Part shown: positions 60,695-64,000 of the stretch, one piece after another
Numbering within the stretch: position 1 is the first letter of the stretch
How the letters are laid out: each line of letters begins with the position of its first letter
Source: Caulobacter hibisci
Lineage (GTDB): Bacteria; Pseudomonadota; Alphaproteobacteria; Caulobacterales; Caulobacteraceae
NCBI RefSeq assembly: GCF_016135805.1
Contig: NZ_JADWOX010000022.1
Coordinates: 1-64,000 of the forward strand
Length of the DNA: 64,000 nt
Direction of reading: 5' to 3'
Notes under the pieces: model-generated
The model's input: the letters and a program-made list of their open reading frames with translations, nothing else
Database searches by the model: none
What the model was told of the DNA's origin: nothing
Translations under genes and position numbers: made by a program

Positions 60695-60841
60695 TCAGCC
60701 GTGGCGCAGGTTCTGGAAGAGCTCGACCACCTGGCGGGCGCTGAGCAGCCCGCCGATCAGCATGGCGAAGCCGAGCGCGATGGCCAGGACGGCCAGCAGG
60801 CGGAAGGCGGGGGTCAGAGCATGGTCGAGTCCTCCGCGCAT
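60695..60841 (-). CDS. 48-residue single-TM protein
   Basis: MRGGLDHALTPAFRLLAVLA with IALGFAMLIGGLLSARQVVE and LFQNLRHG. One hydrophobic segment (about 15-38). The ATG at 60841 lies inside the end of the 121-residue gene upstream (28-bp overlap), an arrangement suggesting coupling. Alternatively it is the in-frame tail of the longer open frame that begins in the LuxR-like gene. Confidence 0.5.
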   Translation of the reverse strand: MRGGLDHALTPAFRLLAVLAIALGFAMLIGGLLSARQVVELFQNLRHG

Positions 60842-61179
60842 TTCTCGCGAAAGCCCTCGTCCAGCACCGTCGCGGTGATGGTCAGGATCTCCCTCAACAC
60901 CATCTCGGCCGGCTTGGCGGCCGATTCCTTGCGGATCGCCGAGACCAGGTCGGTCACCAGCGGGGCCAGCTCCGGCGGGGCCAGGTCGGTCAGCTGGCGC
61001 TGCAGCTGCGACCAGCCGAAGGCCGGGATCGGCGGTTCCGGCGGCAGGGGCGGCCAGGTCTGCTCGAAGGCCGTCACCGCCTGGCGAATCTGGCGCGCCT
61101 TCCAGACCAGCAGGCCCAGGCGATGCTCTTGAAGGTCGGTCAGGCTGGCGGTCTTCAGGTCGGAAATATCGGATGTCAC
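60814..61179 (-). CDS. Small soluble protein of unknown function (121 aa)
   Basis: MTSDISDLKTASLTDLQEHR, LGLLVWKARQIRQAVTAFEQ, a Pro-rich hinge TWPPLPPEPPIPAFGWSQLQ, and LAPLVTDLVSAIRKESAAKP ending in helices. It overlaps the 48-residue ORF. Its frame is clearly coding by residue composition while the overlapping LuxR-phase frame is not. No family recognised. Confidence 0.6.
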   Translation of the reverse strand: MTSDISDLKTASLTDLQEHRLGLLVWKARQIRQAVTAFEQTWPPLPPEPPIPAFGWSQLQRQLTDLAPPELAPLVTDLVSAIRKESAAKPAEMVLREILTITATVLDEGFREKCAEDSTML

Positions 61180-61518
61180 GGTCGTCGTTCGCCTCGGTTC
61201 CTAGCGAGGTCGACGGTGGCGGGGCGGACGGGGCGCCGGACAGTCCCATTGGGTCGGGGTGGGATTGAATCCCATAGTCGCCGGGGGCGCCCGGTCCCCC
61301 CCGTTCGTGCTCGGTGAGCACCCGGGCGGCGGCCCGGCGGCCGTTGACGCCCAGCTTGCGGCAGGCGCTTTCCACCAGGGCGTCGGCGCGCGACTTGGAG
61401 ACCCCCATCAGCGGGCCGATCTCCTTGGAGAGGCGGTGCTCGCCGACCAGGCGCAGGGCTTCGCGCTCGCGCTTGGTCAGCAGCTCCAGGCCGGCGGCGG
61501 GGGGGCGGACGGGTCCAT
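61180..61518 (-). pseudogene. LuxR-type HTH regulator, frame interrupted at a C7 run
   Basis: The HTH reads LELLTKREREALRLVGEHRL, SKEIGPLMGVSKSRADALVE, SACRKLGVNGRRAAARVLTE, a clear LuxR/GerE-type domain on the reverse strand. Its frame has no usable ATG before 61408 (in mid-HTH), whereas the natural ATG at 61518 (MDPSAPPPPA) is out of phase and stops early; the two phases meet at a run of seven C (complement of 61499-61505). One missing base there explains it: true frameshift or sequencing error. The HTH frame has no stop before 60695, so the 3' end is also unclear. Confidence 0.55.
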
Positions 61519-61625
61519 CGGAGGCGAGCGAATGGAGGCTACTCGATCTAAGAGGGAAGTGCGTTGCGGCTTGTCACGGCCAAGTCGATAGATAGCCGAG
61601 TTCTTTGCACTTCGGACAAGCCTCG

Positions 61626-62003
61626 ATGACGCCAGCCGGCCCTGACCCCATCGACCTCGCTGTCGGAACCCGCATCCGTATTCGCCGCCGCTATCTTAAA
61701 ATCAGCCAGGACGACCTGGCCGAAGCCCTCGGCCTGACCTTCCAACAGATCCAGAAGTACGAGCGCGGCGAGAATCGCGTCTCGGCCTCGATGCTGGTGC
61801 GAATCGCCGCCCGGCTGGAGACCACGGTCGCCACCCTGGTGGGCGAGGACGCCCCGGCCGAGGAGAGCGCCGGCATGCTGGCAGCCCTGACCCTGCCGGG
61901 CGCGCTGGACCTGCTGAACGCCTACGCCAAGGCCGGCCCCAAGACCCAGCGGGCCATGGTGGGCCTGGCCCAAGCCATGCTCGAGGGCGGCGAGGAGGAC
62001 TAG
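61626..62003 (+). CDS. XRE-family HTH transcriptional regulator
   Basis: The ATG at 61626 gives 125 residues. HTH at about 15-70: VGTRIRIRRRYLKISQDDLA with EALGLTFQQIQKYERGENRV, followed by SASMLVRIAARLETTVATLV. This is the SinR-like type common in Caulobacterales. The tail is helical (about 85-125). Its stop overlaps the CinA-like gene's stop by 4 bp (convergent). Confidence 0.9.
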   Translation: MTPAGPDPIDLAVGTRIRIRRRYLKISQDDLAEALGLTFQQIQKYERGENRVSASMLVRIAARLETTVATLVGEDAPAEESAGMLAALTLPGALDLLNAYAKAGPKTQRAMVGLAQAMLEGGEED

Positions 62004-62752
62004 GCCTCCAGCCGCTCCACGCCGGTGACGCCAAGATCGGCCAGGGTCTTCTCCAGCTCGACCGCCGCGGCTTCCACCTCGGCCGGATCGCGGCCGCGGA
62101 TCACCAGGCTGGCGCCGTAGACGTCCGGCGGGGCGAAGAACGGGTAGCTGCCGATCGACAGGTCCGGGTGGGCCTTGGCCACGGCTTCCAGCGGCGCGGC
62201 GATCGTGCCCTCGCCGGTGCCGGTGACGCGCACGGTGGTGGCGACCACCACGGCCCCGGTGCGCAGGCGCGGGCCGACGTCGTCGAGCATGCCGCGCATG
62301 ATCGCCGGCACGCCGGCCAGCACGAAGACGTTTTCCTTCTGGAAGCCGGGCGGGCCCTGCACCGGGTTCTTCACCAGCGTCCCGCCCTCGGGCACGTGGG
62401 CCATGCGGCGGCGGGCGGCGTTGGGCTCGCCCCAGCGCTCGCGCAGCAGGGCCATGATCTCGGGATGCTCGGGCGCCGTCACCCCGAAGGCCTTGGCCAC
62501 CGAGTCGGCGGTGATGTCGTCATGCGTCGGGCCGATGCCGCCGGTGGTGATGACGTAGTCGTACTTGGTGCGCAGGGCGTTGACCGCCTCGACGATCTCC
62601 TGCTCGATGTCGGGCACCACGCGGGCCTCGGCCAGGTCGACGCCGTAGGTCGCCAGGTACTTGGCGATGGCGTTCAGGTTCACGTCCTGGGTGCGGCCCG
62701 ACAGGATCTCGTCGCCGATGATCAGCACGGCGGCGGTGACGCGATCGACCAT
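62000..62752 (-). CDS. CinA N-terminal (molybdopterin-binding/MoaB-fold) domain protein
   Basis: The protein has 250 residues: AAVLIIGDEILSGRTQDVNL, NAIAKYLATYGVDLAEARVV, YDYVITTGGIGPTHDDITAD, GFQKENVFVLAGVPAIMRGM. It is the COG1058 domain of CinA without the C-terminal amidase, as in many alphaproteobacteria (ADP-ribose pyrophosphatase-like COG1058 proteins). No competence genes are nearby. Confidence 0.93.
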   Translation of the reverse strand: MVDRVTAAVLIIGDEILSGRTQDVNLNAIAKYLATYGVDLAEARVVPDIEQEIVEAVNALRTKYDYVITTGGIGPTHDDITADSVAKAFGVTAPEHPEIMALLRERWGEPNAARRRMAHVPEGGTLVKNPVQGPPGFQKENVFVLAGVPAIMRGMLDDVGPRLRTGAVVVATTVRVTGTGEGTIAAPLEAVAKAHPDLSIGSYPFFAPPDVYGASLVIRGRDPAEVEAAAVELEKTLADLGVTGVERLEA

Positions 62753-62772
62753 ACGTCAGGACTCCTTGCAGC

Positions 62773-62862
62773 GTCCTCGCCCTTCGACGGGCTCAGGGTG
62801 AGGACGAATGTGGCGGCCGTTCGTTCAAAGTCCTCATCCTGAGCTTGTCGAAGGACGAGGAC
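62773..62862. repeat. REP-like inverted repeat (family 1, copy 3)
   Basis: GTCCTCGCCCTTCGACGGGC/TCAGGGTGAGGAC paired with GTCCTCATCCTGAGCTTGTC/GAAGGACGAGGAC. It has diverged slightly from the copies at 23151 and 28961. Confidence 0.85.
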
Positions 62863-62906
62863 TTTGCGCAAAGCAGCTCAGGTTCACGTTCCGACTTAGG
62901 CTCCGC

Positions 62907-63620
62907 ATGCTTCTGCCGCAACCGCTTACCCACGGCCGCATCGTTCAGCGCTACAAGCGCTTCTTCGTCGACCTGGTGCTGGACGACGGGCGCGAGGTCA
63001 CCGCGCACTGCCCAAACTCCGGCGCCATGCTGGGGGTGAACCTGCCGGGGCAGGGGGCGTGGGTGTCGTGGTCGGACGATCCCAAGCGCAAGCTGGCCTG
63101 GACGCTGCAGCTGGTCGAGGCGGCTGGGCCGGACGGGACCGGCCTGGTGGGCGTCAACACCATGCTGCCCAACAAGCTGGTCGCCGAGGCCCTGGCCACC
63201 GGGACGATCCCCGAACTGACCGGCTACGCCAACATCCGCCCCGAGGTGAAGTACGCCGCCGCCAGCCGGGTGGACTTCCTGCTCACCGATCCCGACCGGC
63301 CGCCGTGCTGGCTGGAGGTCAAGAACGTCCACCTGTCGCGCACCGCCGGCCTGGCCGAGTTCCCCGACTGCAAGGCCGCCCGCTCGACCCGCCACCTGGA
63401 AGACCTCGCCGCCCAGGTCGCCGAAGGGCACAGAGCCGTGGCCCTGCTCGTGGTGCAGCGCGAGGACTGCGAAGAATTCACGGCCTGCCGCGAGCTGGAT
63501 CCAGCCTTCGCCCGAGGGCTGGACGTCGCCGCCGAGGCGGGGGTGGAGGTGATGGTCTGGGCCTGCGCCATGAGCACGGAAGAGATCAGGATCGCGCGGC
63601 CGATCGCCTGGCGGCGCTAG
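62907..63620 (+). CDS. sfsA: SfsA family protein
   Basis: The ATG at 62907 (MLLPQPLTHGRIVQRYKRFF) gives 237 residues; upstream codons lie in the repeat. SfsA signatures: DGREVTAHCPNSGAMLGVNL, VGVNTMLPNKLVAEALATGT, CWLEVKNVHLSRTAGLAEFP and DCKAARSTRHLEDLAAQVAE. It is a putative DNA-binding/nuclease-like protein originally linked to maltose-gene stimulation in E. coli; its biochemical role is not settled. Confidence 0.95.
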   Translation: MLLPQPLTHGRIVQRYKRFFVDLVLDDGREVTAHCPNSGAMLGVNLPGQGAWVSWSDDPKRKLAWTLQLVEAAGPDGTGLVGVNTMLPNKLVAEALATGTIPELTGYANIRPEVKYAAASRVDFLLTDPDRPPCWLEVKNVHLSRTAGLAEFPDCKAARSTRHLEDLAAQVAEGHRAVALLVVQREDCEEFTACRELDPAFARGLDVAAEAGVEVMVWACAMSTEEIRIARPIAWRR

Positions 63621-63632
63621 CGGGAGGCGGGC

Positions 63633-64000
63633 ATGGGCGCGGCCGGGCACGATCCATACGGGGCCTTTCCGTTTCGCCTGATGATCGAAGGCGTCACGGT
63701 CGCGGCCTTCACCCGCGCCGCGCTGCCCGTCGCCGAGGCCGGCGTTCTGACGCTGTCGCTGGGCGTGGCGCTCTCCTCCTATCTGCATGACTGGCGGGCC
63801 CTGGCGGTTAAGGCCGGTCCCGACGCGCCGGGCGTCCGCAGGTCCGGCGTCTTGTGTCTGATCGACCATGACGGCGACGAGGGCGCGCGGTGGACGGTGC
63901 GCGACGCCTGGCCGATCAGGTGCGAAGCGGCGTCTGGCCTTGGTTCGGACGGCGCGGCCGCGATCGAGGCGCTCGAGCTTGGCCTCTCCAGCCTCAGCCG
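63633..64000 (+). CDS. Phage tail tube (gp19-like) domain protein, start of gene
   Basis: The ATG at 63633 has GGGAGG before it. The translated start is MGAAGHDPYGAFPFRLMIEG, VTVAAFTRAALPVAEAGVLT, LSLGVALSSYLHDWRALAVK, SGVLCLIDHDGDEGARWTVR, DAWPIRCEAASGLGSDGAAA, IEALELGLSSLS, running off the window. The order DPYxxFxFRxxIEG...DWR...ARW...AWPxxxE...AIExLEL is that of gp19-like tail tube proteins of phages and contractile injection systems. The usual middle loop is shortened. It may mark a prophage, tail-like particle or domesticated copy beyond the right edge. Confidence 0.6.
   Translation, partial: MGAAGHDPYGAFPFRLMIEGVTVAAFTRAALPVAEAGVLTLSLGVALSSYLHDWRALAVKAGPDAPGVRRSGVLCLIDHDGDEGARWTVRDAWPIRCEAASGLGSDGAAAIEALELGLSSLS

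Overview
The window is a GC-rich bacterial chromosome segment, most likely from an alphaproteobacterium of the Caulobacterales (Caulobacter or a relative). That placement is an inference from codon and GC usage, the TonB-dependent receptor, FixJ-type regulators, very short LuxR/XRE regulators and the many REP-like inverted repeats. No rRNA or species marker is present to prove it.

Layout. 1-2009: the N-terminal two thirds or so of a secreted protein with tandem Ig-like repeats, running off the left edge. 2.0-7.5 kb: decayed accessory DNA holding two fragments of one type of tyrosine recombinase, a broken Asp/Gly-rich gene, two VOC (glyoxalase-fold) genes with a small winged-helix gene between them, a secreted S9-like hydrolase and a PAP2 phosphatase. 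7.7-12.4 kb: secreted or membrane proteins of unknown role, a creatininase-family hydrolase and a tandem pair of small secreted paralogues. 12.5-18.7 kb: a membrane-bound wHTH-TPR regulator, a YadA-type trimeric autotransporter, and a translationally coupled TauD/TfdA dioxygenase plus SLC13-type transporter. 18.8-23.0 kb: a tightly coupled TonB receptor - YfiR-like - CHASE8 hybrid histidine kinase operon. 23.3-31.3 kb: flavin reductase and an RND efflux operon (adaptor, pump, outer-membrane factor) facing a TetR regulator across two operator-like palindromes, with an overlooked 55-codon ORF leading the operon. 31.4 kb: a low-molecular-weight tyrosine phosphatase.

31,986-42,824 is an integrated element. 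A 50-bp direct repeat made of the 3' part of tRNA-Arg(ACG) bounds it. It carries an integrase at one end, a type I restriction-modification operon with an extra 178-aa gene between hsdS and hsdR, and at the tRNA end a RepA-like ATPase, a small DNA-associated protein and an AlpA-like HTH protein. The same 50 bp occurs a third time in an identical tRNA-Arg at 50.7 kb.

42.8-64 kb is mainly core-like chromosome: tRNA-Arg(ACG/CCG), a purine-salvage group (NCS2 permease, purine nucleoside permease, secreted MTA/SAH-type nucleosidase), an ABC ATPase, a zinc-finger protein, an acyl-CoA thioesterase, a gamma-glutamyltransferase, a REC-only protein and a FixJ/PAS-kinase divergent pair, an alcohol dehydrogenase, an AraC regulator, a HisD-family dehydrogenase coupled to an SDR, tRNA-Leu(TAA), a RelE/HigB-XRE toxin-antitoxin pair with a probably leaderless promoter, several small proteins, a CinA-N protein, sfsA, and the start of a gp19-like phage-tail-domain gene at the right edge.

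Start codons were revised wherever an internal ATG/GTG with a ribosome-binding site, signal peptide or operon overlap was more convincing than the longest frame. No database search was possible; family names rest on motifs read directly from the translated sequence.
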